DNA of 64,000 bases from Streblospio benedicti (Eukaryota > Annelida > Polychaeta > Spionida > Spionidae), in the NCBI GenBank assembly GCA_019095985.1, contig CM032659.1:12539069-12603068 (forward strand), read 5' to 3'. This document shows positions 27,659 through 39,471 of the stretch, in pieces (within the stretch, counting starts at the first letter, position 1; every line of letters starts with the position of its first letter). Under the pieces are notes generated by a model, which had not been told where the DNA came from, searched no databases, and saw nothing but the letters and a program-made list of their open reading frames with translations. The position numbers and the translations under genes are program-made.

Positions 27659-30600
27659 TTATGACACTGCTTTTATCGAAAACAAAGCTTTCAGTTCCTT
27701 CCAAACATCCTTCAGTTTGACCTGGTCCTTTGGATTTAAAGGCACATATTCTACATCCCTTAAAGGCACACCTGCTGGTACATCTGGAGGTACTTCTCCC
27801 TTTTCTCGCATATCCTTGTAAGTATCCTTGACGTTCTGAAGTTCCTTCTCTATATTGAACCTAACCATCTGCATATACAGCGCTGGGCATGTCAAGTTCA
27901 ACTTGTCCACTTTGCTATTAAGTTTTTGCACTTTTTCTTTGAACGTATCCATGTGCTGTTTCCAGATTTTAGCTCTGAGTGGTGTGAACGGCTCAGCACC
28001 AAGTTTTAGTCTCTGTTCTAGTAGTTTTTCTCTGGCACCAATAATACCCATTCTACAATTTTCAAAATATGAACAGTGAACGTAGTGTAATGACACTAGT
28101 TTACACACTCATCCCACAAATGGATATTGTAAAACTAGAATATTTCGTGGCTATTAGATTTTGTGATTTTGATCTATAAATTATTTTGTGACTACAATAT
28201 TTAATTTTGCGATTTGGGTCCATCCTGGACCTACTTTACATAGGCTATTTAAGTTTGCGTTTTTGCAACTACCCACGAAATTCGCAAATTAAATCATGCG
28301 CAAACATTTCTGGCTTTACAGTATTTCAAAATTAAGAATAATAATATGTAACAATAATCCATAACATATTGGGGTGAACAACTAATTTTGAAACACTAAA
28401 TGAAAAAAACTTCAAAATGAAGAACAATTCGTGGTTGGCAATAAAAAAACTAATAATTGCAAGAGGCTTTTCATCAAATGATGATTGTCAGCCAATATAT
28501 ATTAATCTAGAAATATATTGTTTAAACCAGAATAACAAATATAAATTTTACTTGATATCCTTCTCAAGAGTGACCCAATCAGGAACATAGCCATTGTTGA
28601 TCAGAATCTTGTTAAGGTTGTGAGTCATTGAATCTACCATCGGGTTGTGGTTGGAATAATCCAGAGGCTTTCCAGCTCCTACAGAATAGCCATTCTTAAA
28701 TGATTGATTGATTCATTGAAATAGCTGAATGTCAGTTCCCAAATGATTAGTGCTTGTGCAGGATATGACAGCGAAGTACAATGTTGCATCATCATTCACA
28801 TTATGAGGATCACCTATTAACATTTCAATTTTATGCAAATGTTAACAGTTTGAACTTACGTAAATTACAGAATGTTGTAAAAATATGTGCCTGATTTAAG
28901 ATATGAAGCTCATGAAAATTTGCTCCTGGACTACAAGACCGGCAACTATAAAAGTAGCCAGCCCTGCAAAAAAGTGGCCAGCCTTTAATCAAGATCATAT
29001 TGAGCACCACCAAAACTGTAGCTGCCAATCTGGCTATGAACTTTTGAAAGCAATCGGGCCTGAGTAGAATCAGCAGCCTCATGTCTGTCAGCAGGAATAA
29101 TATTCCTGCTGTCAGGTAGGTCCTATTTAAGCCCTGGCCTGTTTGTTTTGCAAATTAACTTTTTATTCATTGGATTATTGTTAAAACTGCTTTAGGTAAA
29201 TTTAGGTACCTGGTAGGTTATCAAAGTCACCCCGGGCCATAGATTCAGCAACCAAGTCTTCCACCAGTCGGTCTATGGATGATCTGCCACAGTGACACAC
29301 ACAAAAATAAATCTCCATAAAAATATATTCTACAGGCCAAAAGTTTGTTATTGATCCCCTAAAATGTTCACTGACAATATTAAATGCTTTATCTTTTACT
29401 TTTCCTTTCAATTCTAGAGTCATTTCAGAAATAAGCAATGTATTATTTTAGTCTAAACCCTCGACGAAGCCTACCAGTTTAAAACAATTATCATATGTAA
29501 ATAAATAACACACAGCTTTATTCTTGTTTATGAACATGGCACTTGATAAAGAAACAAACCCACCTGGTTTTAATCTTCCGTGTCTCGTATTTATCCTTTG
29601 TGACCATTGTAGTCTCATATTGTCCAACGATTTTACCTGTCTTATATTGATACACATTTTCTGCAGCTTGCTGTGCCTTGAATTGACGGTATTGTTTTTC
29701 ACGCTTTGATGGTGTCCCAAAACCTACACCCTAATGTAACATCAAACAGATGAAGAACCAAATTGCAGTATAAAAAGTACATAAAGTAGGGGAGCTATGC
29801 GAACCATACAATATATATGAAATATGCAGTTGATACAAACGTTTATTCATGCACTAAATGCACAAAATGAATAAGAGTAGAATTTTAATTATTTAACTAA
29901 ATGAAACAGTTATATAGTGTGGATACAATAGGGAGCATATGAAAGTGCATGATAACAAAGTTGTATCATATTTTCTTCCAGGTCTATCAGGCCTGTTTCA
30001 TTATAATTCATGGTTTGAATCTAATTATGATATTAGAAGAATGAACATACAGTAGAACCTCTATTAGGACCACCTATGTGCCCAGTGTTAGGTGATCTCA
30101 ATAGAGAAGTGGTCTCTAAACAGAGGTTTATCTTGGTAACTTTATGAAAGTTTGGGACCGTGAAAAGTGGTCTTATAAAGTTGGTCTCAAATCTCAAAAG
30201 AGAGGTGGTCTTAATTGGAGGCTGTACTGTACATGTACGTGTTGCTTTAAACGGAATTTTAAAAAGTCCGAAAATGATAATACCTCATAACTAAGATATT
30301 GCCTATGTTGTGGTGCTGTGTGCTTAATATCAAACACTTCAGCTTTAATGTTTTGTTCTTTTGCTTTATTCTGCCGATGATTCTGAAAAGAAAATCACAA
30401 AAGTGTTGTATACATTAGCAGATCAATTACTGTTCGATAAGGGATATGGTGTAGATCTATGTCGAATAATTTTAGAACATATGCATTTTTGGAAATCAGT
30501 GTATTTTTTTCTCCAAAATATGATGAACTCATTAATATTGATAAATAATATAGAAAATTAATGTTTTAAAACCTAGATTTAAAAATATAGTTAATTTGAA

Positions 30601-31262
30601 TTAATGTATATTTGTGCTAAAAAGCTACCTGCTGAAACGTTTGAAACCTGTTTATTTTGACGGACTTTATTCATAGCAAGAACAAATAATAATTTCCTTT
30701 TAAGAAGTCATTCTGATAATCCATAAATATGCATAATCCTAAATGAGTCTATGCATACTAATATGTTCCAACTAATAAAAGAATAAAGTTTTAGCACAGT
30801 CTTCTGAAGAATATTTGACTTACAATAACACTTCGATATGCAGTTTCCAGTTGAGCAAACTTCTTGCTATCAGCAGTTTTCGATCCACTGTCTGGATGAT
30901 ATTGTTTAGCGAGAGTAAGATATGAGTCTCTCAACTCCTGAATAATATTTCGTTTCAATTAAAAAAAATGATATACAATATGTTCACTAACAATATGGAG
31001 AAAAAAATCATTGCCTAAATAAAGCATTTTAGTAAAAGAAAAAGAATCCTACAAAACTAGTAATGTGTTTTGTATTAAAATTAAAATCTTCAAAAACCGA
31101 CATTACCTCATTAGTACAGCCTTCATCAACTCTCAGGACAAAATAGCAATCTTTTATATTTTTGCCCAACTCATATGCCCAAAATGAAGAACTTATGTGA
31201 AAGTTGGCTCTCTGATGCAGACTTCCTAGCATCAAGCGGCTTAGCTTCACGGAGGTAAGCAT
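27659..31262 (-). CDS. DNAJC28: DnaJ homolog subfamily C member 28, complete coding region
   Basis: J-domain protein with a C-terminal DUF1992 domain; the human protein is poorly characterised and reported at Golgi or mitochondria. Exons in order of reading: 31262-31107, 30937-30824, 30370-30284, 29730-29564, 29283-29210, 28678-28552, 28052-27659. They join in phase to 1119 nt, 372 aa (human 388). The J domain spans about residues 35-90 with the catalytic HPD in [12 protein letters not shown]. Next come the block [19 protein letters not shown] and then DUF1992 with [20 protein letters not shown] and [19 protein letters not shown], all close to human. The basic, Ser/Leu-rich N terminus ([14 protein letters not shown]...) could be a mitochondrial presequence; this is inference. 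ATG follows directly after a CAG acceptor, so the 5' UTR is probably in an upstream non-coding exon. Two related MITEs flank or interrupt the gene. Confidence 0.95.
28125..28323. mobile_element. MITE-like inverted-repeat element in DNAJC28 intron
   Basis: The left end TATTGTAAAACTAGAATATT matches the right end read backwards, TACTGTAAAGCCAGAAATGT. Inner parts contain TTTCGTGG and its counterpart CCACGAAA. It is about 199 bp, with no coding potential. The target duplication is unclear (TA possible). Confidence 0.65.
30048..30231. mobile_element. TA-flanked MITE (CAGTAGAACCTC family), copy 1
   Basis: 180-bp element (30050-30229) with ends CAGTAGAACCTCTATTAGG and, inverted, CAGTACAGCCTCCAATTAAG, flanked by TA on both sides. 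Internal words GTGGTCT, AATAGAGA and GGGACCGTGAAA recur in copies 2-4. TIR form and TA duplication suggest pogo/Tc1-mariner ancestry. It lies in the intron between the DNAJC28 exons at 30284 and 29730. Confidence 0.85.
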
Positions 31263-32309
31263 CTGAATAATAATACAAATCATTGGCGATTTAATACAAA
31301 ATGAATAATAGTGCTGGTCAATACCTTGTTTTTTTAGCTCAGTATATTTTATTATAACGTTGATTGCTCAGGTTCATGAGGGTATTTTTCTAAAGATCTC
31401 TAAATGGCCGTTCTAAATGCAGTTTACAGTAGAACCTCTCTATTAGGACCACCTTGGGATCAGTGTTAAGTGGTCTCAATAGAGAGGTGGTCTCAATACA
31501 GAGGTTAGCTTTGGTAGCTTTATGAAGGTTTGGGGCCGTGAAACATGGTCCTATTATAAAGGTGGTCTCAATAGAGAGGTGGTCTTAATTGGAGGTTCTA
31601 CTGTAGTTTTTTTATATGTACCACAATCTAAATGAGCTTTTTCATATTATATAATGTAATGGCGGTACAGTATCCACTGTGTACACACTTGCAATATATG
31701 AGAAAAAGTATGATTGAAGTCAGGAATCGAAAGGGCACTAGATATGCCCAGACTGTATCTATAATGAAATCCACAATTCCTTTTCAAACTAAATACATAA
31801 CTACATATTAGAAAATTTAAGGGGTGCACTCTAATCCTCCATTAAATTATCATATAAATAACAGATGTAACTTTTAGCTCATTACAGTACATCAAGTGCA
31901 ATTTTATGTAACTTGTCCTAAAACATATGGCTAAAAATCCATTTTCATATTCATGTCCATAATAAATACATGTATGACATTGTTCATTCAGCAAACAATT
32001 TTTATAAAATGAGTAAATACGATATAAAATTATCTATTTGCAATATGACAACCCATACCATATGAATAGGTACATAAAATGAAAAACAATGAAAATTTCT
32101 TATATTTTGACAGTCCCTTTATTTTGATTATGGGTGAAGGTCACAATCTCATATCAGCTAAATAAAATGCAATAATGATTGATTCTATAGCTATCTATTT
32201 GGTAAATTAGTTGATATTTCTCAAAGTATCTATTTTGACATGCATAACTTCGAATATTAAGAAAAAATGTATTGAAATTGTGAAATTTTGAGATTATATA
32301 AATGCCAAT
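31263..32309. promoter_or_regulatory. Divergent promoter region, DNAJC28 / PYM1
   Basis: About 1.05 kb between head-to-head start codons. It must hold both promoters and at least one non-coding DNAJC28 5' exon, because that gene's ATG follows an acceptor. It contains MITE copy 2 and otherwise AT-rich sequence. I see no TATA box that can be assigned. Confidence 0.5.
31425..31605. mobile_element. TA-flanked MITE (CAGTAGAACCTC family), copy 2
   Basis: 177-bp element (31427-31603) with near-perfect terminal inverted repeats CAGTAGAACCTC / GAGGTTCTACTG, TA-flanked and in the same orientation as copy 1. It is the best-preserved copy, so probably the youngest of the four. It lies only about 165 bp upstream of the DNAJC28 start codon, in its promoter or 5' UTR intron. 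Confidence 0.9.
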
Positions 32310-32318
32310 ATGGCGGCC
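32306..32318 (+). promoter_or_regulatory. TISU / YY1-like element over the PYM1 start codon
   Basis: The start codon lies in CCAATATGGCGGCC. This matches 11 of 12 positions of the vertebrate TISU consensus (SAASATGGCGGC) and the YY1 core ATGGCGGC. In mammals TISU directs initiation on mRNAs with very short 5' UTRs and YY1 binding at the same site. The match is seen; function here is inferred. Confidence 0.5.
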
Positions 32319-35300
32319 CCCATGTCTAGAGAAGGTGTTTACAGAGATGCTAAAACGGGTAAAATGTGATTAATATAATCGTCATTCATAAGTTCTTATA
32401 AATTCTATGAAATAAAGTAGTCACAAAGCTTGCTCCAATGTCAAATAAGATGATTTTAATGGCGTAAATGTTACAGCAAATCCCATCAAAGTGCCATAAT
32501 GTGTAAACAAGAAAACTTATCTAACCATTATTAGAAAGGGCGCACTACACCATATAAGCTCAGCCCAGGAAACTGTTATAATCAATTGAGCTTACCTCTT
32601 AAACGTACAGTTATGGATGATTATGTATAGTACAGGGGTAGCCAAACGTTTTTTTAAAGGTATGCACAAATTGCACCGTGAGGACTAAAGTGTGCGCCAG
32701 TTAAATGGTGTGACATTCGCCGGGTGTTGTGATATGTGTCTTCTTCTATATTAACCAAACGTATTGTCACACCTCTAAAAATGAGGTTATCACGCCAATT
32801 TTAAATGGGTCGGGCCAGTATCACGCCAATGGAGATGTGTCAGCGTGATTAGGCCTGGTAGTCCTTAAATCTGGATTTAAACATTTCAATGGTGATACTC
32901 CTATCAGCAACGTCAGCCGGGAGGTTGTTCCATGCTGGTGTAGTTGCAACGAAAAAGGAGTGTTTGTAGTTGTTGGTGGTAGCCCTGATGGTTTTAAATT
33001 TGAAGTTGTGTGCTGCTCGGCTGGGTGTCCGCATGTTTGAGGACGTCGCTATTGTCTACAGGGACCATCACCAGCCCTTGTATAATTTTATAGAAAAGGA
33101 TGCTGCGTTGGTCTTCTCGCCTGCTCTGGAGGTCTTGCCAGTCTAGGAGTTTCAGCATGGCCGTCACACTACTATCATAGGTGTAATTGTTTAGCGTGAA
33201 GCTTTAGCGGCCCCGTTGCACCATTTCTAGGTTGTTAATGTCTTTAAGGAGGTGCGGGACCCATGCTGTGGCTGCGTACTCTAGCACTGATCTGACCAGG
33301 CTGTGGTAGGCGGTTTCCTTCAGCTTTTTTGGACATAACTTTAGGTTATGTCGGAGGAAGACCAGGGTGGTGTTAGTCTTGTTTGAGGTGTTTGTTGGAT
33401 AGACCAGCCGAGATGGAATTCAGGTCATCCTGTTGGGCCTGCTGGTCCTCCTGTGAGTGTATTTGTCTTTATAGTAAACAATCGTCAGCAAAAAGCCGCA
33501 CCCTGGATGTCACATTTTGGGGTAGTGAAACGAAAGTCAGTTTTGCATGTAAAGGCGATTTGGAAGATCTTGGAATCGAACTCCCGACCTCCCGACTATG
33601 ATTTAGAAAAAATCTTATATGTAAGGCGGGTGCGCCACCGTACTCTAATCTCCCAGGGACGGTACACAACTTGACATTCGCCTTATATGCTGCGTTAATG
33701 CCAATCACAATGTTAACAATCTGACGCTATATTAATAGCTTCACCAGCCGCGCCAGCCTTGATAGGATATACACCCACTGACTTCGTTTGTTGGGCATGT
33801 TGTGATCAATGCAGGATGCATTGTGTCTCTGAACCACTTTCTTTACAGAAGATCGTTTATGTGTAGGAGGAAGAGGATGGGCCCTGAATGGTTCCCCTGT
33901 GGTACACCAGAGTCCACGGCAATGTGATCAGATTAGTACCTTCTTTTTTTTTGCAGGACCTCACTGTGTTTTCTCTTTGTGAGGAAGTTTGCAATTCAAC
34001 TTGTATGTCACCTCTGATACCGTAGTGGTCTAGTTTCCCCCCATTTTTCACTGTGTTTTATTCCCTGGAAACCATCATGTCGACATGGACCTGTGGGTGA
34101 CAAATTGAATCTCATCTTGAATTGTTTCTACAGATGGTGTTGGTATGGAATGTTGTATTCTTCTAGGTGTCCATGTTTTTATGACCTTGCCAGTATCCTT
34201 GTGAATTTAAATCCCCTCAGGCGTTGATCCTCTCGTCATGTTAATGTTTGTTGACATCAGTTGAATTTCCCTCTTAAATTCATAAATGTAATTGTTGATA
34301 GTGTTTTTTTGAATCATGTTAATATTTACTAGGTTGATTTATCATGGGATCCTCTCTTAAATTTCTTGATTCTTCTAGCTGTGTTTCCTTGTCATGCTTT
34401 TAATAACCAAATAATCAGTAGTATCAAGGAGACAAGAAATTAAATTTCCCCTCTTTTTTTCGTGTAAAATTCTTAAATTATTAGCCCATTTTACTAGTGA
34501 ACATCTTCCTAAATTGATAGTTGATCACTTTTCTAAGTCTCTCCGTCAATATATGGACAGTGACATAGATGTTTGTAGACATGACATCAATATTGCATTT
34601 TGACATTAAAAAAATTTATCCACTCTTAAATGATAATTGTCTTAAATTCCCCATAGTTAAACACTGGTGTTCCTGTATATTTCATTTTATAGATATAAAA
34701 ATAAATCTTATCTCGGCTAAAATTTAAATGTTGACCGTCAAATTTTTTCAGCTCGTTTATTTGTAGATAATCATAAATAAATTTTTTTCCCATACCTGTT
34801 CCCCTATGGTTTACGGAGACATGCAACATCATTTAAAAACTAAATTGATAGTTGATACCAGGATACTTTGTCAAAGTCTCTTAAGACAATTTCTAGATCG
34901 ATAGTCTCCATAGTGTACTAACGGACCTCTCAGAATGACTTACAGGTTTCTTACATGTAATTGTTGTCAAAACATTGGTTAACACATAGAGCAACTTCAA
35001 GGCCATAATCTTATCTTATTTGCCCGCCGGGTGTAGAGGCTATATTACTTACTCAGAATGCGCCGGGATCCTGCAGTTTAGCCGCACAGGATCCCCGGCA
35101 GCTAAACAATATCAATTGACGAGGCTATTTAGCATTGATTTAGTTGTCCCCCCTGAGGTCTAGTAGATCTACGTAATGAATGCTGACGTAATAGCATTGA
35201 TTTCTTTACGTAGAGGTCTAGTAGAGTTTAGCATTGTCATATTATCTTTCATTACATCTATTGAATGGGTAATTGTTCTTCGATGGCTCGAACGCATTTT

Positions 35301-38137
35301 TAAATGGGGTAGCAAACTACTCACCTTAGCACACCTGCAATAAAGCCTTTTGATATTTTTATTTCGGCCAACCTGCATGTCCTAAAGTAATTTCAGTCAA
35401 TATCCCCAAGTAATTTCAATTAAGTAAGACACACCTGATGAAGCCACAGAAACTTACTCAAGTAACTTCAAATAAAGACGAGGCCACTTGCCTTCAAGTG
35501 TATAAATACAGGGATTAATGTGTGATCCCACTCTTAATGTAATAAACATGATTTCCTTTTGGTAATTATATAGCTATTCATATAATGGTGTAGATAGTCA
35601 TATCCACGATGGTCTCAGCTTTAAAATGATATGTTAACTGTCAAATTGGGACTGATTATAACGAAGTTACAAGCGAACAACCGCATCATAGGTAATAAAC
35701 ATATTAATCAACTTGGCGCCGGCGGTGTTCTCTTTGGTAATGTGTCCATATAATGTGCCCAAGTAATTTCAATTAAAGAAACGCAGCCACTCGCCCAATG
35801 GCAGTTAAAAGTCTGTAAAATTATTGATCTCTTTGAACAGTGAAATCGGCCGGCTGCATTCTCTTTGATAAGCGCCGGCCTTTGAACTACCGCCTGTCTT
35901 GAATAAGCGCCGGGTGAATGGCATGTTTTAAATTAATAAGCGCCCGGGCGTCTATTCGAGAAAATACGGGATGCTTGATATACATGTATGGGTGTTGTAT
36001 GTAAAACCGCATCCTGGTTAAAAATGCATCTTCACATAGGATGCGGCTTTATATGGTAGGTGGGTAAAAGTGCATCCCATGTAATTCCAGTATTATCGCC
36101 CATGTAGGATACGGTTATCCATGTAAAAACGGATCCAAAATTTTAGATACATTTTTATATACTTGTATATGTAAAAGTACATCTTATTGGGCGATAATAC
36201 CGGAATTACATGGGATGTACTTTTACCCACCCACCATATAATACCGCATCCTATGTAATGATGCATTTTTAACTGGATGTGGTTTTACATACAACATATG
36301 GGTCTTAAAATCATCTGTTTGTGTATTTGTAGGAGAATTATTCCTGCCAGCAACACAAAGACCGGATGGGTCATGGAGAAAGCCTCGCAAAGTGAAGGAA
36401 GGCTACATTCCACAGGAGGAAGTGCCTACGTAGGGCCCATTTTCATTTCATGTGTTATTTAACAATGATACTAGGAGCTGGTAAAGATTGCAATGTTACA
36501 CTTATAATCATTGATTTTAGTGCAATATCATGTGATTCCAGAAATGAGGTCATTAAATCTCATGATATTGTATGAAATACAAGTAAATATATTCATGATA
36601 TCACGAATATACTGGGTAAGATAAATCACACGATATTGTACGAAATACAAGAAAATATATTCATGGTATCACGAATAAAAGACTAATGAAAATAAAATGT
36701 GTTCTAGCTAGATACAAATATTTAGACTATAATTATAAATATAAAATGGTTTGAATGGAAAGAAAGTTTTTGCATATTAATTACTTCATCCCTTTATTTG
36801 CAAGTGAAATATGTAGAAAATCAAATATGCAAATTTATTTACCTTTGTCATAACGTAAATCTTCTAATGATGGCCTACCTCTATTAAAGGCCCCTGAGCT
36901 GGTAGGTATTCTGTTAAAGGCCTACCTCTAATAAACGCCCGCCTTAACCTCTTGTAAAATTGTCTTACCTACATTATTAAGCGCCTACCTCCATTAAACG
37001 CCTACCTCTAATAAACGCCTCCCCATCAAGTAGAAGTATGCTGCCCGGCTGTTAATAGATTTATGGTTCAAGTACTTTTGAATTGCCATGATCGCTGATT
37101 TCAGCTCTAAACTTATCAGAAAGCACGATTTAGGGATGTCGCACACAGCAAATGATATAATTCATAATTCATACATTTCAGATATGAAAATCGAGGTACA
37201 GCATGGCTGAAGAGTATTTCGGACTTGCCTCCAGGTAAATTGTTGCCCAAAATGTAATTCAAATATCCAATATTGAATTTGAGTATGTTCTTGAATTTTT
37301 CAAGTTTTAAAAAACCGTACCATCTTGTATAATGTTTGGGCTTCACTCTCTTCCTTGTGCTATTATGCGTCACTCTTAGTAAGGATAGAAAATGTGTTTT
37401 AAGGTCTTGCTCCAGAGGACGCTACAGCTAATAAATCTACAGAATCTGCTTCATCAAAAAATGCGAAGAAAAGACAGAAGAGGAAAGAAAAGAAGCAACA
37501 AGAATCTGTGGAAGGTTGAAAGAAGTTTTTTTTTTGTCATAGATTTCAATTTAGATTATGGCATCGTGATTTCTTTTAAATGCTCGGACTGACTATTCTC
37601 AGCCATTCACAATATCATATAGTGCATTTGGTATACATTTGTGTAAATTTAATTTACAAAATCTTCCCAATTGTGTGAAAAATTATATAAAATGCAGTCT
37701 ATTTTTTGTGATTAAAAATATAGGAATCCAACTTTTCACTTATCTCGCACAATGTATCTATGGTACTTTTAGGATATTTTTTAATGATTGTTAAGCATTG
37801 TTTAGCATCATATTAATATTTCTTTTCTTGTTTTAATGTAGCAAAACCTGCGAAATCTGCCCCCAGTGGTGTGGATGCACTTTCCAGAGCCATGGCCAAT
37901 GCCCATATGGATGAAGATGATAGGAAGCAACAGCCGTCATCCTCTACCATGGCAGGTGATAAGGATGATGTACAGAAAAGACTGCGAGCTTTAAGAAAAA
38001 AGCTCAAAGAGATAGACAATCTACAGGCAAAGATAGACTCTGGCGAGATTAAAGAACCAGAGAAAAACCAGCTAGATAAGCTGGCTAAACGGGAACAATT
38101 TGAGGAGGAGATAGCGGCATTGGAGGCAAAGTTATGA
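32310..38137 (+). CDS. PYM1: PYM1 (partner of Y14 and mago, WIBG), complete
   Basis: Cytoplasmic factor that binds the MAGOH-RBM8A core and strips exon junction complexes from translated mRNA, with contacts to the 40S ribosome. Exons: 32310-32358, 36333-36429, 37182-37234, 37404-37514, 37842-38137, in phase, 606 nt, 201 aa (human 204). The N-terminal Mago-Y14 binding region is clear: [33 protein letters not shown] and LPPGLAPED. A central lysine/arginine-rich stretch ([12 protein letters not shown]) corresponds to the human ribosome-binding segment. The C-terminal coiled coil begins [16 protein letters not shown] and ends ALEAKL. Intron 1 is 4 kb and carries an interrupted LINE and a large fold-back. 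The donor of exon 4 (GTTGAA) is weak but is the only one that keeps phase. AATAAA at about 38465 is a likely poly(A) signal. Confidence 0.96.
32849..34060 (-). mobile_element. LINE reverse transcriptase remnant, interrupted by a SINE
   Basis: On the minus strand several frames give, in order, [31 protein letters not shown] (about 33840-33916), [11 protein letters not shown] (about 33470-33505), [17 protein letters not shown] (about 33240-33320) and a C terminus [16 protein letters not shown] (about 32849-33034). These are standard reverse transcriptase and post-RT motifs of non-LTR elements, in order and in place. The reading frame is broken by stops and shifts. About 320 bp of unrelated sequence separates the 'SGVPQG' block from the 'FADD' block. 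It lies antisense in PYM1 intron 1. Confidence 0.85.
33515..33825 (-). mobile_element. SINE-like insertion inside the LINE
   Basis: The segment splits two LINE RT motifs that are normally about 10-15 residues apart. On the minus strand it contains a tRNA-like part with GAGTACGGTGGCGCACCCG and a B-box-like GGGAGTTCGATTCC, so a tRNA-derived SINE is likely. It differs from the SINE at 25.3 and 56.5 kb. Exact ends are uncertain. Confidence 0.55.
35030..35970. repeat. Composite repeat debris
   Basis: Stretch richer in GC than its surroundings, with repeated words: GAGGTCTAGTAG near 35154 and 35213, CCAAGTAATTTCAATTAA near 35405 and 35760, and several AATAAGCGCC / GCGCCGG words between 35,855 and 35,950 ending in CGTCTATTCGAGAAAATACG. 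Such 'AATAAGCGCC...TATTCGAGAAAATACGG' tracts look like transposon ends, but I could not define element borders. Confidence 0.4.
35994..36295. mobile_element. 302-bp fold-back element next to PYM1 exon 2
   Basis: Left arm 35994-36102 starts GTTGTATGTAAAACC and ends TATTATCGCCCA. The right arm (36188-36295) is its near-complete inverse, ending GGTTTTACATACAAC. The roughly 109-bp arms match at about 90 percent around an 85-bp loop that itself has GTAAAAA-like inner repeats. The element ends 37 bp before PYM1 exon 2 (36333), so it replaces much of the normal branch-point region. No coding content. Confidence 0.85.
36868..37040. repeat. Degenerate tandem repeat in PYM1 intron 2
   Basis: Five or six imperfect copies of a unit like GCCTACCTCTAATAAACGCC spaced 20-50 bp apart. 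A related piece (CTTACCTACGTTAATAATTGCC... AATAAATGCC, then GGCCATTAATAGA) occurs at about 52,397-52,500 in the SLC23 gene, so it is an interspersed family. Confidence 0.6.
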
Positions 38138-39471
38138 TGGGAATTTCACAGCATGCTTTTTATTTCAAATTATTTGTAATGTAATGCGGAAGTGCAATGT
38201 TAAAAATATCAAATATCTATACCTGGTATATTTGAATACTGGCCCAAATTCTATACACTGTTCAAATGATTCTTTTCATTTTTTAATTACCAGGTAAATA
38301 TTTTCTTTTATGGTTATTAATATATTCTTCATTAGAAATTATGTTCCTACCGATGTCTTTAGAGTCTATGTGACGCCTTTGAAGTCAGTGCATGACTGAA
38401 AATGTTTTGGTCATATTGATAGACAACTAATTGAAATTATAACAGTTTGTCGGACATGGTGGTGGAATAAAGTCATGAAAAATAAATTACTAATATTTGG
38501 TAATGAAGAATACACACATTTGTTACTTATTGGAGATGTGGTTGCCATTTATTCTACTTGCGTTTTCAAACCGACACCTTCATAATTTTGTAACATGTTA
38601 GCATAAAAATGTATGTTGGAATGCGCGTGCATCTATTTGTTTTGGTTTCAAGTTTCAACGCATATCTGGATGTTATTTGATATAATACATTTATTGTTTT
38701 TTTTACAATGTATACATGTACATCAATATAATTATTTAAAGTTTTGATGAGATGTACTTTTATGAATGAAAGAGTAACGAAGTTGTATTAATTCATTTGT
38801 AAAATTTTAAAACCCTTTTATTTTTTCACTGACCAGATTGTGATCTTTATTCTTTTTTTAGCTCTTTCAAAACGGTATGCAACCGGTGTTTTTTAAGTAT
38901 TTGTAATAATTATTAATGGTGTATCATACATAATGAGCGGATGCACTGTATTTTATGTTTGAATTAATGTGATTTCTGTTTTTGACATATTCCTCTAACC
39001 ATGATTATTTACCTTACAGATATTGACATGTCCTCGATTCCTTTGCCAGTAATTTATAAGCTCCAAAATTTACTATCATCATATACAAAATTAAAAAATA
39101 ATCTATTTATCAATTTTTTCTACTGTTTTTATTTCATTTTGTATATATTCTTTATTCGTGTTGTCCATAGATAAGAATTTGGGGTTTTCTTTTTAGACTA
39201 AAACAAATATATCCATCATTACTTTGTAAAAAAATGATCATAATGCATCAGGATATACACCTTGTTTCATTACATGTAGGGGACTTTCATTCATGTAGGA
39301 AATTTACTACTATAGTACTAAGAATCTTGTTATACACAAGAAAATTTTCCTGAGTCCAGATTGCAAACACAAAATGCGTTCTTTGCTATCATTGATAATA
39401 GGAATATCCATTCATATTTATATTTTTAGTACACTACTACTTACTAAGATACAAATCTGAAACAGTATGCG
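38138..39471. other. Convergent intergenic region, PYM1 / SLC23
   Basis: 3' UTR and spacer for two tail-to-tail genes. AATAAA at about 38465 fits PYM1; its minus-strand counterpart (TTTATT on plus) at about 39151 fits the SLC23 gene. No coding segment, RNA gene or transposon is recognisable. Confidence 0.6.
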
